This document shows positions 1 through 5,519 of a stretch of DNA of 5,666 nt, one piece after another (position 1 is the first letter of the stretch; the number at the start of each line of letters is the position of its first letter). The stretch covers positions 1 to 5,666 of the forward strand of contig JAOAPP010000669.1 of NCBI GenBank assembly GCA_025462985.1, in the 5' to 3' direction. The stretch is from Bryobacterales bacterium (lineage in GTDB: Bacteria; Acidobacteriota; Terriglobia; Bryobacterales; Bryobacteraceae). The notes beneath the pieces were generated by a model. The model was not told where the DNA came from and ran no database searches. It saw nothing but the letters and a program-made list of their open reading frames with translations. A program made the position numbers and the translations under genes.

Positions 1-585
1 ACGGTCATATCCCTGGTGGGCCTGCTTCTCGCGTTCGGCATAATCGGGCGCGTTCATGTGCCCGTCGTAGTAGTGCAAGCCGCGGAAATTGTCGCCGGCG
101 GCCCGAGCCAGCGCGGCAATCGAGTCAATTCGATCCTGCGATATGCCCGTGCGGTCCATTCCTGGATTTACATCGATGAAGATGCCGATGTGGTGCCGCA
201 GCCAAAACGGAATCTGATCAGGAGTCTCGATCAGAACCGAGACTCGGGTCTTCGGAAAGTCTCGCGCAATCTCGGACACTCGAGTCGCGTTCGCGCCCAC
301 AACTGGAAAAGCGAGCACGACATCGGCGGCACCGCCGCGGCACGCCAGCGACAGCTCGAGAGTAGTGGAGCATTTGAGATTGACCACGCCCTGCGCGGCC
401 AGACGGGACAGCACAGCCGAGGACTTCACCGTCTTGATGTGCGGACGCCAGCGGTTCGGATCGCCACCCGCCAAGCGTACGGTAGCCGCAATGTTGGCGT
501 CCACGATATCCGGATAAATCAATAAGGCAGGGGTGAGGATCTCAGCCGAATCCGCGATCTCGTACATCTCCGCGCGCAGTTCCAT
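1..585 (-). CDS. PLP-dependent D-threonine aldolase / D-serine dehydratase-like enzyme, N-terminal part (runs off left edge)
   Basis: The frame is open from an ATG at 585 down to base 1, giving 195 residues of a protein usually about 370-380 long. An in-frame TAA five codons upstream supports this start. AGGAG lies only 2 nt before the ATG, which is close. The translation fits the alanine-racemase-like N-terminal barrel of the D-threonine aldolase/DSD1 family: LTPALLIYPDIVDANIA near residues 17-33, then RPHIKT with Lys51 as the expected Schiff-base lysine for pyridoxal phosphate. These are followed by a strand with DVVLAFPVVGAN, then FIDVNPGMDRTGI, then GLHYYDGHMNA. Family members cleave D-threonine to glycine and acetaldehyde or deaminate D-serine, in the cytoplasm. 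Substrate cannot be assigned because the C-terminal metal-binding domain lies outside the window. The gene follows the zinc-ribbon gene by 30 bp on the same strand, so co-transcription is possible. The fold is confident, the exact reaction is not. Confidence 0.85.
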   Translation of the reverse strand, partial: MELRAEMYEIADSAEILTPALLIYPDIVDANIAATVRLAGGDPNRWRPHIKTVKSSAVLSRLAAQGVVNLKCSTTLELSLACRGGAADVVLAFPVVGANATRVSEIARDFPKTRVSVLIETPDQIPFWLRHHIGIFIDVNPGMDRTGISQDRIDSIAALARAAGDNFRGLHYYDGHMNAPDYAEREKQAHQGYDR

Positions 586-587
586 AG

Positions 588-592
588 CTCCT
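588..592 (-). promoter_or_regulatory. Shine-Dalgarno sequence for the D-threonine-aldolase-like gene
   Basis: On the minus strand AGGAG precedes the ATG at 585 with a 2-nt spacer. This is shorter than the usual 5-9 nt. No alternative start upstream is possible because an in-frame TAA follows closely, so this site supports the ATG at 585 despite the spacing. Confidence 0.45.
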
Positions 593-615
593 AGTTTCCC
601 TTACGCGACTGAGAC

Positions 616-909
616 TCAGTAGCGGCGATGCACATACGTGCGGCGGTGGCCGAAGCATGCTCTCGTACATGAGAGGCCAAAGAACATGAACAAGAGCACC
701 AGGATGAGGCAGCCCAATCCGATGTTCTTCGCCAGGGAGGTGCCCCCCCGCCTGCCTCCCTCCATCTGATAAGGACGGGGCGGGGCCTGATACGGCTGCG
801 ATTGGCCCTGGTATGGAGCCCCCTGCGCAGCGCCAGTGAAGGGAGTGCCGCAGTTGGCGCAGAACTTCGCAGTGTCTGGATTCGCCAGACCACAGTTCGG
901 GCAGTTCAT
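616..909 (-). CDS. Small zinc-ribbon protein with one C-terminal membrane segment
   Basis: This 97-residue protein opens with a zinc ribbon, MNCPNCGLANPDTAKFCANC. Cys3, Cys6, Cys17 and Cys20 are the four metal ligands, in the CxxC-x10-CxxC spacing of zinc_ribbon_2-type domains. Residues about 25-50 are a low-complexity linker rich in Gly, Gln, Pro and Tyr with repeated PYQ. A basic stretch (GGRRGG) comes next, then one hydrophobic segment at about 62-80, and a short His/Arg-rich tail. This suggests a membrane-anchored protein with a cytosolic metal-binding head; the role is unknown. The frame also allows a GTG start at 921 (four residues longer), but neither start has a strong ribosome site. 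I prefer the ATG because it puts the ribbon directly at the N-terminus, as in many such proteins. The gene is divergent from the operon starting near 1002 and lies 30 bp upstream of the D-threonine-aldolase-like gene. Confidence 0.8.
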   Translation of the reverse strand: MNCPNCGLANPDTAKFCANCGTPFTGAAQGAPYQGQSQPYQAPPRPYQMEGGRRGGTSLAKNIGLGCLILVLLFMFFGLSCTRACFGHRRTYVHRRY

Positions 910-1001
910 AGCTATGCCCACTCTAACCGATGTCCGTTAGCGCGGCCCCATAAGGAAATTGGGTGTGTATCCAAACCGCTGGGAACTCATCCAACGTCTG
1001 C
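910..1001. promoter_or_regulatory. Divergent intergenic region expected to hold promoters for both directions
   Basis: This 92-bp gap separates the minus-strand zinc-ribbon gene from the plus-strand operon, so promoters for both would be expected here. I cannot point to convincing -35/-10 hexamers. AAGGA at 952-956 lies suitably before a possible GTG start at 963 for the next gene. The inference rests on gene orientation only. Confidence 0.35.
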
Positions 1002-1421
1002 ATGGGATTTTTGGACAACCTCGAGAACTCCCTGAAAAACCTGGAGTCGCGGGAAGAACGGAATCCGAACGAGGCACGGCGGCGTCAGGAGGACCGGGCC
1101 CGTGGTCTGGCGGCCGCGCCTTGGGCGACCCAATTGAAGGAATCGGACTACACGAGAGCGCTGTTTGACAAAGCGGCCATTGCCGGACATCGACTACGAG
1201 CCAAGATTTACATGGCATGGCTGGACTCGACATTGCGGCTCGAGGCGCGGGGGAGAGTGCTACATCTGAAGCCCACTTCAGAAGGGATCGTGGCAGAGTA
1301 CACCGATAGCGAAGGCAAGCCGAAGGTGGAGCGCATCGACTTGGCGGGCGATCCAGATGAGTTATTGGAGCGCTGGCTCAGTTCGGAGCAGCCCGCTGTA
1401 AAGGAGCAGATAGATGAGTGA
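1002..1421 (+). CDS. Conserved hypothetical protein (MGFLDNLE-type, 139 aa), first gene of operon
   Basis: The 139-residue product begins MGFLDNLENSLKNLESREE, an amphipathic and charged N-terminal helix. An Arg-rich stretch (ARRRQEDRARG, about 25-35) and APWATQLKESDYTRALFDKA follow. Next come a helical AGHRLRAKIYMAWLDSTLRL segment and a C-terminal beta-like part with LHLKPTSEGIVAEYTDSEG, then an acidic tail. No signal peptide, membrane span or catalytic motif is visible, so it is probably cytoplasmic. I recall proteins with this start from acidobacterial genomes but know no function. The ATG at 1002 is chosen because the family-like sequence starts there. A GTG at 963 would add 13 residues and has AAGGA a few bases before it, so the longer form is possible. 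Its last 8 bases overlap the next gene, which suggests translational coupling. Confidence 0.75.
   Translation: MGFLDNLENSLKNLESREERNPNEARRRQEDRARGLAAAPWATQLKESDYTRALFDKAAIAGHRLRAKIYMAWLDSTLRLEARGRVLHLKPTSEGIVAEYTDSEGKPKVERIDLAGDPDELLERWLSSEQPAVKEQIDE
1401..1406 (+). promoter_or_regulatory. Ribosome binding site of the DUF4126-type gene
   Basis: AAGGAG at 1401-1406 is followed 7 nt later by the ATG at 1414. It lies inside the upstream coding sequence, as is usual for overlapping genes in an operon. It fixes the start of the DUF4126-type gene. Confidence 0.7.
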
Positions 1422-1911
1422 TGCACAGATTTATGCAGGGGCCACGTTGATCGGCACAGTGGCGGGTATGCGCTCGTTGACCGCACCTGCGATCGTTAGC
1501 CGGGCTGCGCGGGCCGCAGGAATTGACGTGGAAAAAGCGGCGAAAGATATCCCCGGCGGTTCCGTTCTTCCGCGAGTCATGTCGATCCTGGCTTTCGGCG
1601 AGCTGGTCGCCGATAAACTGCCGTTCATTCCGAGCCGCACGACCAAGTTTCCGCTCATCGCCCGTGCCCTTTCGGGCGCGGTGAGCGGCGCTGCCCTGTG
1701 TTCCTCCAAACACCGGTCGCGATGGCTCGGAGCCTTGTTCGGAGCGGCCGGCGCGGTTGCCGGAACGTATGCCGCCTACGAATTGCGACGGCGGATTGTA
1801 AAGAACCTGCATGTACCGGACGCGCTTGTGGCGGTGGCGGAAGATGCACTGGCAATCGGCTCCGGTACGCTGGTTGCGTCCAAGCTGCGTTCGCTCACAG
1901 CGGCCGCCTAG
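1414..1911 (+). CDS. DUF4126-type integral membrane protein (165 aa)
   Basis: The product is a small, Ala/Gly-rich membrane protein. Features matching DUF4126-type proteins are the N-terminal GMRSLTAPA at residues 18-26, GELVADKLPFIPSRT at about 62-76, a Gly/Ala-rich membrane stretch at 81-96 and another at 104-122. The conserved-looking C-terminal VPDALVAVAEDALAIG lies at about 134-149. About four hydrophobic segments can be drawn. The molecular function of the family is not known to me. The start is set by a good AAGGAG at 1401, and the gene overlaps the preceding gene by 8 nt. The potassium-channel gene follows after 10 nt, so the three are probably one transcript. Family assignment is by recognised motifs, not by a search. 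Confidence 0.8.
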   Translation: MSDAQIYAGATLIGTVAGMRSLTAPAIVSRAARAAGIDVEKAAKDIPGGSVLPRVMSILAFGELVADKLPFIPSRTTKFPLIARALSGAVSGAALCSSKHRSRWLGALFGAAGAVAGTYAAYELRRRIVKNLHVPDALVAVAEDALAIGSGTLVASKLRSLTAAA

Positions 1912-1921
1912 ACGGCTCTTG

Positions 1922-3040
1922 ATGAGTATTCTTGGTGTTCTCGCCGGGCTGTTCATTCTCGCGGCAGTCGGGATCGATGCGTTCGAAGCGATGCTCCTGC
2001 CGCGCAGTATCCGACGGCCTGTGCGGTTTATCCGCTACTTCTTCAAACTGACCTGGGGAGCATGGGCATCCATCGGCAAAAGGCTTCAGCCAGGGCGCAC
2101 GAAAGATGGCTTCCTAAGCCTATACGGGCCGGTCTCGATGATCGGTTTGCTGATTTGCTGGACCTTTGGACTGATACTTGGATACGGTCTGGTCCAGTGG
2201 GGCATTCACCAAAGTGAAGTGAAGCCGCCGACATTGCTGTCCGCCCTATACTTCAGCGGTGCGACCTTTTTCACTGTGGGTTACGGCGACGTACTGCCAC
2301 TGAGCCACCTAGCGAAAGTCGTGGCAGTTGTGGAAGCGGGAACGGGCCTCGCCTTCCTTGCGGTGACTATCGGCTATCTGCCCGTTTTGTATCAACTCTT
2401 TTCGCGGCGAGAGGCGCACGTTATCCTGCTGGATGCTCGAGCGGGCTCTCCGCCCAGCGCCACTGCGCTTATCTGCCGGCACGGCGAGCATGATGCCATG
2501 GACGAACTCTCCGGCTTATTCAGAGAGTGGGAGAAATGGTGTGCGGAACTGATAGAAAGCCATCTTTCCTATCCGATGCTGAGCTACTACCGCTCTCAGC
2601 ACGATAATCAGAGCTGGCTTGCAGCCATTACGGCCGTGATGGATGCGTGCGCGATTTTACTGACTGGCCTCAAAGGGGTAAAGACATTTTCCGCCCGGAT
2701 GACATTCCCGGTGGCGCGCCTGGCGATTGTGGAATTGTGCCGGGTATTCACTGTCAGGATGCTGATGTCGGAGCCGGATCGCTTACCTCCTGAAGAATTC
2801 GAGGATCTAACGTCCTGGCTTGCAAGCGCCGGGCTCCACTTCAGTGATGAGGAGACCGCAGAACAAAGGCTGGCCGCGCTCCGAGCCACTTACGAGCCAT
2901 TCCTTAATGCGTTGTCGCGACATTTTTTGCTGACGCTTCCCGGCTGGCTTCCGGAAGATACTCCCGACAATTGGAATCGGAGTTCGCGCGGCAAATCGGC
3001 GAAGAAGCTGGTGGAAACCGCTCCGGTTCAGCCGCTGTAG
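1922..3040 (+). CDS. Two-TM potassium channel with long C-terminal domain (372 aa)
   Basis: The selectivity filter TVGYGD is at residues 118-123, in a pore loop (ALYFSGATFF before it). It is flanked by hydrophobic helices at about 71-93 and 132-158. An extra N-terminal hydrophobic segment lies at about 3-20. The pore is the Ion_trans_2 type, so the protein should form a tetrameric K+-selective channel in the inner membrane. After the last helix come about 210 residues. They show no GxGxxG Rossmann motif of an RCK/TrkA_N domain. They look mostly helical, with a distinctive LSYPMLSYYRSQHDNQSWLA at about 215-234 that I associate with other bacterial channel-family proteins. The gating signal is unknown. 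The ATG at 1922 begins 10 nt after the DUF4126-type stop and places the first helix at the N-terminus. The open frame extends upstream to 1811 but there overlaps the DUF4126-type gene. No strong ribosome site is seen, so translational coupling is likely. Confidence 0.88.
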   Translation: MSILGVLAGLFILAAVGIDAFEAMLLPRSIRRPVRFIRYFFKLTWGAWASIGKRLQPGRTKDGFLSLYGPVSMIGLLICWTFGLILGYGLVQWGIHQSEVKPPTLLSALYFSGATFFTVGYGDVLPLSHLAKVVAVVEAGTGLAFLAVTIGYLPVLYQLFSRREAHVILLDARAGSPPSATALICRHGEHDAMDELSGLFREWEKWCAELIESHLSYPMLSYYRSQHDNQSWLAAITAVMDACAILLTGLKGVKTFSARMTFPVARLAIVELCRVFTVRMLMSEPDRLPPEEFEDLTSWLASAGLHFSDEETAEQRLAALRATYEPFLNALSRHFLLTLPGWLPEDTPDNWNRSSRGKSAKKLVETAPVQPL

Positions 3041-3044
3041 GCGG

Positions 3045-3812
3045 TCACGCAGCCTTTCCGATACGCAAGACGGTGGAGTCGGGGCCGGGGTGCGTGTCGA
3101 GGAGTTCGAGACCGGCGGTTGAAAATTCAAACCCATTTGCTTCAGGCTGCGCTTTCACGGAAGCGGATGGCACGGTGGTTTTGCGGCTGCGTTCGGCTTG
3201 CTGTCGGAGCTGCTGGAGCTGTTTCAGCTCGGCGGTGTCCTTCTCGCACTGGCGGCGAAGACGCGATTCCTGGATGCTGAGATTATTGAGCTGCCGCTGA
3301 TAGGTGAGATAGGTCTGCGCCTCGATGAGCGCGGCGGCTTCCCTCGGGTCGCGATTCTCAAAGGCATCGGCGAACTGGATTCGGCCGAGAGCGTAAATAC
3401 CCATTTCGAGCGAGGGGATTCGTGCCAGACGCCATTGAGTATCGGCGAGAGATTGGACCAGTTCGGTTTCGCGGTCGCCTACCGGGCGCAGTTCGGCGAA
3501 GCAACGCTGGAGGTGGAGTTCATAAGGGGCGGATTCTTCCGAGGACAGGAGCATGGTGCGGCCGGTGAGCCCGGTTTTGAGTGCGTTGCGAGAGGCGCGA
3601 GATTTGCCTTCTGGCGTAGCCGGGCCAGTGCTCAGGGCGGCGTTGCGACGGTTGGCCTCCAGTTGCGCGCCGGAGATGTGCGTTCGGAATGGCGGTCCGG
3701 CTTGATCTTCGCTTACGGGCAGCCCGGCAGACGAGCCGGAGGCAGGGGAGGTCGCTGCGGCAGCTTCCTTGCGAGCCTGTTTCTGTGCTTTGCGTTCGAT
3801 GGCGCGGCGAAT
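3045..3812 (-). CDS. Basic helical hypothetical protein with STGPxTPEGK motif; start codon unclear, possibly degraded
   Basis: An ATG at 3554 gives 169 residues, but the same frame stays open to a TAG at 3849-3851 and the extension looks coding. It holds the basic helix TRIRRAIERKAQKQARKE, a Ala/Ser/Pro linker, and NRRNAALSTGPATPEGK then SRNALKTGLTGRT just before that ATG. The NAxxSTGPxTPEGK...NAxKxGLT motif is well known in hypothetical proteins of Acidobacteria and Planctomycetes, so the real protein starts upstream of 3554. There is no in-frame ATG, GTG or TTG between 3848 and 3554. An ATT at 3812 is the nominal edge used here. A GTG at 3837 would fit if one G were missing from the run of five at 3831-3835. 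The C-terminal half is helical, with a Gln/Leu-rich coiled-coil-like segment (about 3147-3236). Function is unknown. It converges with the channel gene, with 4 nt between stops. Confidence 0.65.
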   Translation of the reverse strand: MRRAIERKAQKQARKEAAAATSPASGSSAGLPVSEDQAGPPFRTHISGAQLEANRRNAALSTGPATPEGKSRASRNALKTGLTGRTMLLSSEESAPYELHLQRCFAELRPVGDRETELVQSLADTQWRLARIPSLEMGIYALGRIQFADAFENRDPREAAALIEAQTYLTYQRQLNNLSIQESRLRRQCEKDTAELKQLQQLRQQAERSRKTTVPSASVKAQPEANGFEFSTAGLELLDTHPGPDSTVLRIGKAA

Positions 3813-3858
3813 TCGGGTTGATCTGTGACTCCCCCACGGCGGGGTGCGCTACCGCCAC

Positions 3859-3879
3859 AACGAGGGATGAAAACGAGGG
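3859..3879 (+). repeat. Short tandem direct repeat AACGAGGG
   Basis: AACGAGGG occurs at 3859-3866 and again at 3872-3879, a 13-base period, just upstream of the minus-strand hypothetical protein and before the IS110 element. It could be a protein-binding site or chance. Nothing else supports a role. Confidence 0.4.
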
Positions 3880-3990
3880 GTTTTTAGGGCACTGTAGAAG
3901 AGCCGCTGGGCAGAGAAAGCCGGTTTTCGGTCTGGTGCCTTGAGCCCGTTTGTGAATCTGGCCGGACGCTATTGTTTGGAACAACGCAGT

Positions 3991-4020
3991 GTTGCCTTCA
4001 GCCGTCAGGCTGGAGAGCAC
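3991..4020 (+). other. Strong RNA hairpin within the candidate bridge RNA
   Basis: CTTCAGCC at 3996-4003 pairs with GGCTGGAG at 4008-4015 (one T-G wobble) around a GTCA tetraloop, an 8-bp stem. It can be extended by pairing GTTGC (3991-3995) with GCAC (4017-4020), with A4016 and T3992 bulged. There is no T-run after it, so it is not a terminator. It ends about 57 nt before the recombinase start. Confidence 0.6.
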
Positions 4021-4065
4021 GAGAAGGAATGTCGAGTAACTTTTCTGCGTCCAGCCCGGCAGCAG

Positions 4066-4071
4066 AAGGAG
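4066..4071 (+). promoter_or_regulatory. Ribosome binding site of the IS110 recombinase
   Basis: AAGGAG at 4066-4071 followed by a 5-nt spacer and the ATG at 4077. This decides the start over the in-frame ATG at 3972, which would add 35 residues without family character. Confidence 0.7.
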
Positions 4072-4076
4072 CGTGT

Positions 4077-5399
4077 ATGCAGATTTTGTATTCGCGCTGC
4101 TGCGGTATCGATGTTCACAAGGATTCGGTAACGGCCTGCGTGCTGGTCTACTCCGGATTGCCAGAACCGGAAGTTCGCAAACGGGAGTTTGCCACGCACA
4201 AGAAGTCGCTCGGGAACTTGCGGCTGTGGTTATTCGCCCAGAAGGTGACGCATGTGGCCATGGAGTCTACCGGGGTTTACTGGAAACCGGTGTGGCAGGC
4301 GTTGGAAGGCAACTTCGAGTTGACGCTGGCCAATCCGTTTCAGGTGAAGACTCTTCCGGGGTGCAAGACCGATGCGCGCGACAGTCAATGGATAGCCGAG
4401 TTACTGGCGCATGGTCTGATCCGGCCAAGTTTTGTACCGCCCCGGGAGACTCGCCATCTGCGGGACCTAACACGGTATCGGGTCAAGCTGACGGAAGAGC
4501 GCACACGCATTCATAACCGCATTCACAAAGTGCTGGAGGATGCGTGTCTCAAGCTCGATACGGTGGCCAGCGACATCTTGGGCGCTACCGGGAGAGCTGT
4601 CATTCGGGGGATTCTCGACGGAATCGAGGATCCGGGGGCACTGGCCGAAAGAGCCAAAGGGACACTGCGCGGCAAGCAACCGCAGCTACGTCTCGCATTA
4701 AACGGGCGCCTTACCGACCACCATCGCTTTCTGCTGCGCGAGCTGATGGCGGAGTTGGAGTTCCTGGAATCGAAGATCGAGCGGCTCAGCAAGCAGATCG
4801 CTGCGCAGGTGGACGTGGAGAAGGTCGCACGACTGTGCACGATTCCCGGCGTCGACATGGTGACCGCTTGGACGCTGCTGGCCGAACTCGGCACCGATAT
4901 GGGCGTGTTCTCCAGCCCCAAGCATGCGGCCAGCTGGGCTGGCCTCTGCCCGGGCAATCACGAGAGCGGAGGAAAGCGCTTAAGCCATCGCACGCGCAAA
5001 GGCAATCGCTGGTTGCGGCGCGCGCTTTGCCAGTCTGCCTGGGCCGCTTCACGCCAAAAGAACAGCTTCCTTGCCGCCTTCTTCTACCGCCAGGCGGGCA
5101 AGCACGGCATGCGCAAGGCCATCGTCGCCTTGGCACACCGAATTCTCGTCATCGCCTTCTGCCTTCTTCGCGACCTCACCGAATATCGGGAAGTTGGGGG
5201 AGATTACTTTGATAAACTCCATCCCCTTCGCACCCGTAACCGGCTGGTCAGACGTCTCCAACGACTCGGCCTAAGGGTCACCCTTACACCGGGGCCCGAG
5301 TTGCCGCAACCGCCCCCGCCTCCGCTGACCAACCCCAGAAAAAGAGGCCGCCCCTGCAAATGCGCGGAAAGGCTACTCCCTTGCATCCACACTGCTTAA
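4077..5399 (+). CDS. IS110-family transposase (DEDD serine recombinase), 440 aa
   Basis: The protein has the two IS110 domains. The N-terminal RuvC-like DEDD domain starts with CCGIDVHKDSVTA (Asp12), has VAMESTGVYW (Glu63), and then NPFQVKTLPGCKTDARDSQW with Asp99 and Asp102. All four acidic residues are therefore present. A helical coiled segment at about 135-245 follows. The C-terminal Transposase_20 domain has LCTIPGVDMVTAWTLLAELG at 253-272, then WAGLCPGNHESGGKRLSHRT. Ser297 in ESGGK is the probable catalytic serine by family position. Such enzymes excise and insert the element as a circle, guided by the element's own bridge RNA. The start is ATG 4077 with AAGGAG before it. No frameshift or stop is seen, so the gene looks intact. 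It is somewhat long for the family because of a tail after about residue 400: a run of prolines (QPPPPPL) and then an AT-hook-like RKRGRP at 421-426. Confidence 0.93.
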   Translation: MQILYSRCCGIDVHKDSVTACVLVYSGLPEPEVRKREFATHKKSLGNLRLWLFAQKVTHVAMESTGVYWKPVWQALEGNFELTLANPFQVKTLPGCKTDARDSQWIAELLAHGLIRPSFVPPRETRHLRDLTRYRVKLTEERTRIHNRIHKVLEDACLKLDTVASDILGATGRAVIRGILDGIEDPGALAERAKGTLRGKQPQLRLALNGRLTDHHRFLLRELMAELEFLESKIERLSKQIAAQVDVEKVARLCTIPGVDMVTAWTLLAELGTDMGVFSSPKHAASWAGLCPGNHESGGKRLSHRTRKGNRWLRRALCQSAWAASRQKNSFLAAFFYRQAGKHGMRKAIVALAHRILVIAFCLLRDLTEYREVGGDYFDKLHPLRTRNRLVRRLQRLGLRVTLTPGPELPQPPPPPLTNPRKRGRPCKCAERLLPCIHTA

Positions 5400-5466
5400 A
5401 TTCAGAAGTTTTCGAAGGAACCCACAGGAGGATGTCCGAAAGGTCGTAGAAAAGGGGACGACTCAC

Positions 5467-5501
5467 CCCAGAGAGCCTGTGATCGGCTCTGGGCAATTTT
5501 T
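5467..5501 (+). terminator. Rho-independent terminator-like hairpin after the IS110 gene
   Basis: CCCAGAGAGCC at 5467-5477 pairs with GGCTCTGGG at 5485-5493 with a 2-nt bulge and a 7-nt loop. CAA and five T (5497-5501) follow. It lies 67 bp after the recombinase stop, in the right orientation to end its transcript. It could instead be part of the right end of the IS110 element. The T-run is short, so strength is uncertain. Confidence 0.5.
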
Positions 5502-5519
5502 CTGACAGGGGAAAAGGAG

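Larger units (their letters stand above)
3885..4076 (+). ncRNA. Candidate bridge (guide) RNA region of the IS110 element
   Basis: Established knowledge: IS110-group elements transcribe a structured bridge RNA of roughly 150-200 nt from the non-coding DNA upstream of the recombinase gene. Its two internal loops pair with target and donor DNA. This stretch has the right position and length, no convincing coding sequence, and at least one strong hairpin (3991-4020). A weaker one lies at about 3924-3934 (CCG-loop-CGG). I could not assign the target- and donor-binding loops because the element ends are not fixed. The call is by position and partial structure. Confidence 0.4.
3855..5510 (+). mobile_element. 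IS110-family insertion sequence (ends approximate)
   Basis: The element consists of a non-coding left part of up to about 225 bp, the DEDD recombinase gene and a short right part. The limits are estimates. The left end must lie after the coding part of the minus-strand hypothetical gene. The right end must lie before the IS256-type coding sequence becomes recognisable near 5520. As expected for IS110 elements I see no long terminal inverted repeats, and no flanking direct repeat that would fix the ends. The long non-coding part lies upstream of the gene, which fits the IS110 group better than the IS1111 group, where it lies downstream. Confidence 0.6.

Noticed and set aside
16..525. Plus-strand open frame of 169 codons
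   Set aside because: It is antisense to the D-threonine-aldolase-like gene, whose minus-strand translation has clear family motifs. The plus-strand product has no recognisable features.
1811..1921. N-terminal extension of the potassium-channel frame
   Set aside because: It overlaps the end of the DUF4126-type gene, is Arg/Trp-rich and precedes the natural first hydrophobic helix. The ATG at 1922 fits the operon spacing.
1378..1956. Minus-strand open frame of 192 codons
   Set aside because: It is a shadow of the DUF4126-type gene. The Arg-rich, low-complexity product resembles no family, while the plus strand gives a motif-bearing membrane protein with a good ribosome site.
3016..3044. Possible terminator between the convergent channel and hypothetical genes
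   Set aside because: Only 4-5 bp stems (AACCG/CGGTT and CCGC/GCGG) without a T-run on either strand.
3198..3821. Plus-strand open frame of 207 codons
   Set aside because: It is antisense to the helical hypothetical protein, which carries the STGPxTPEGK family motif on the minus strand.
3520..4020. Minus-strand open frame of 166 codons
   Set aside because: It overlaps the family-motif frame in a different phase and gives Arg/Pro-rich sequence without domains. It is kept only as a hint that a frameshift near 3831-3835 is possible.
4544..5212. Plus-strand open frame of 222 codons inside the IS110 gene
   Set aside because: It is an alternative-frame shadow of the transposase, with Arg/Gly-rich, motif-free product.
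3855..5510. Terminal inverted repeats or target duplication of the IS110 element
   Set aside because: No convincing repeat was found by eye. IS110-group elements normally lack both, and several CT dinucleotides could serve as core, so the exact ends were not called.
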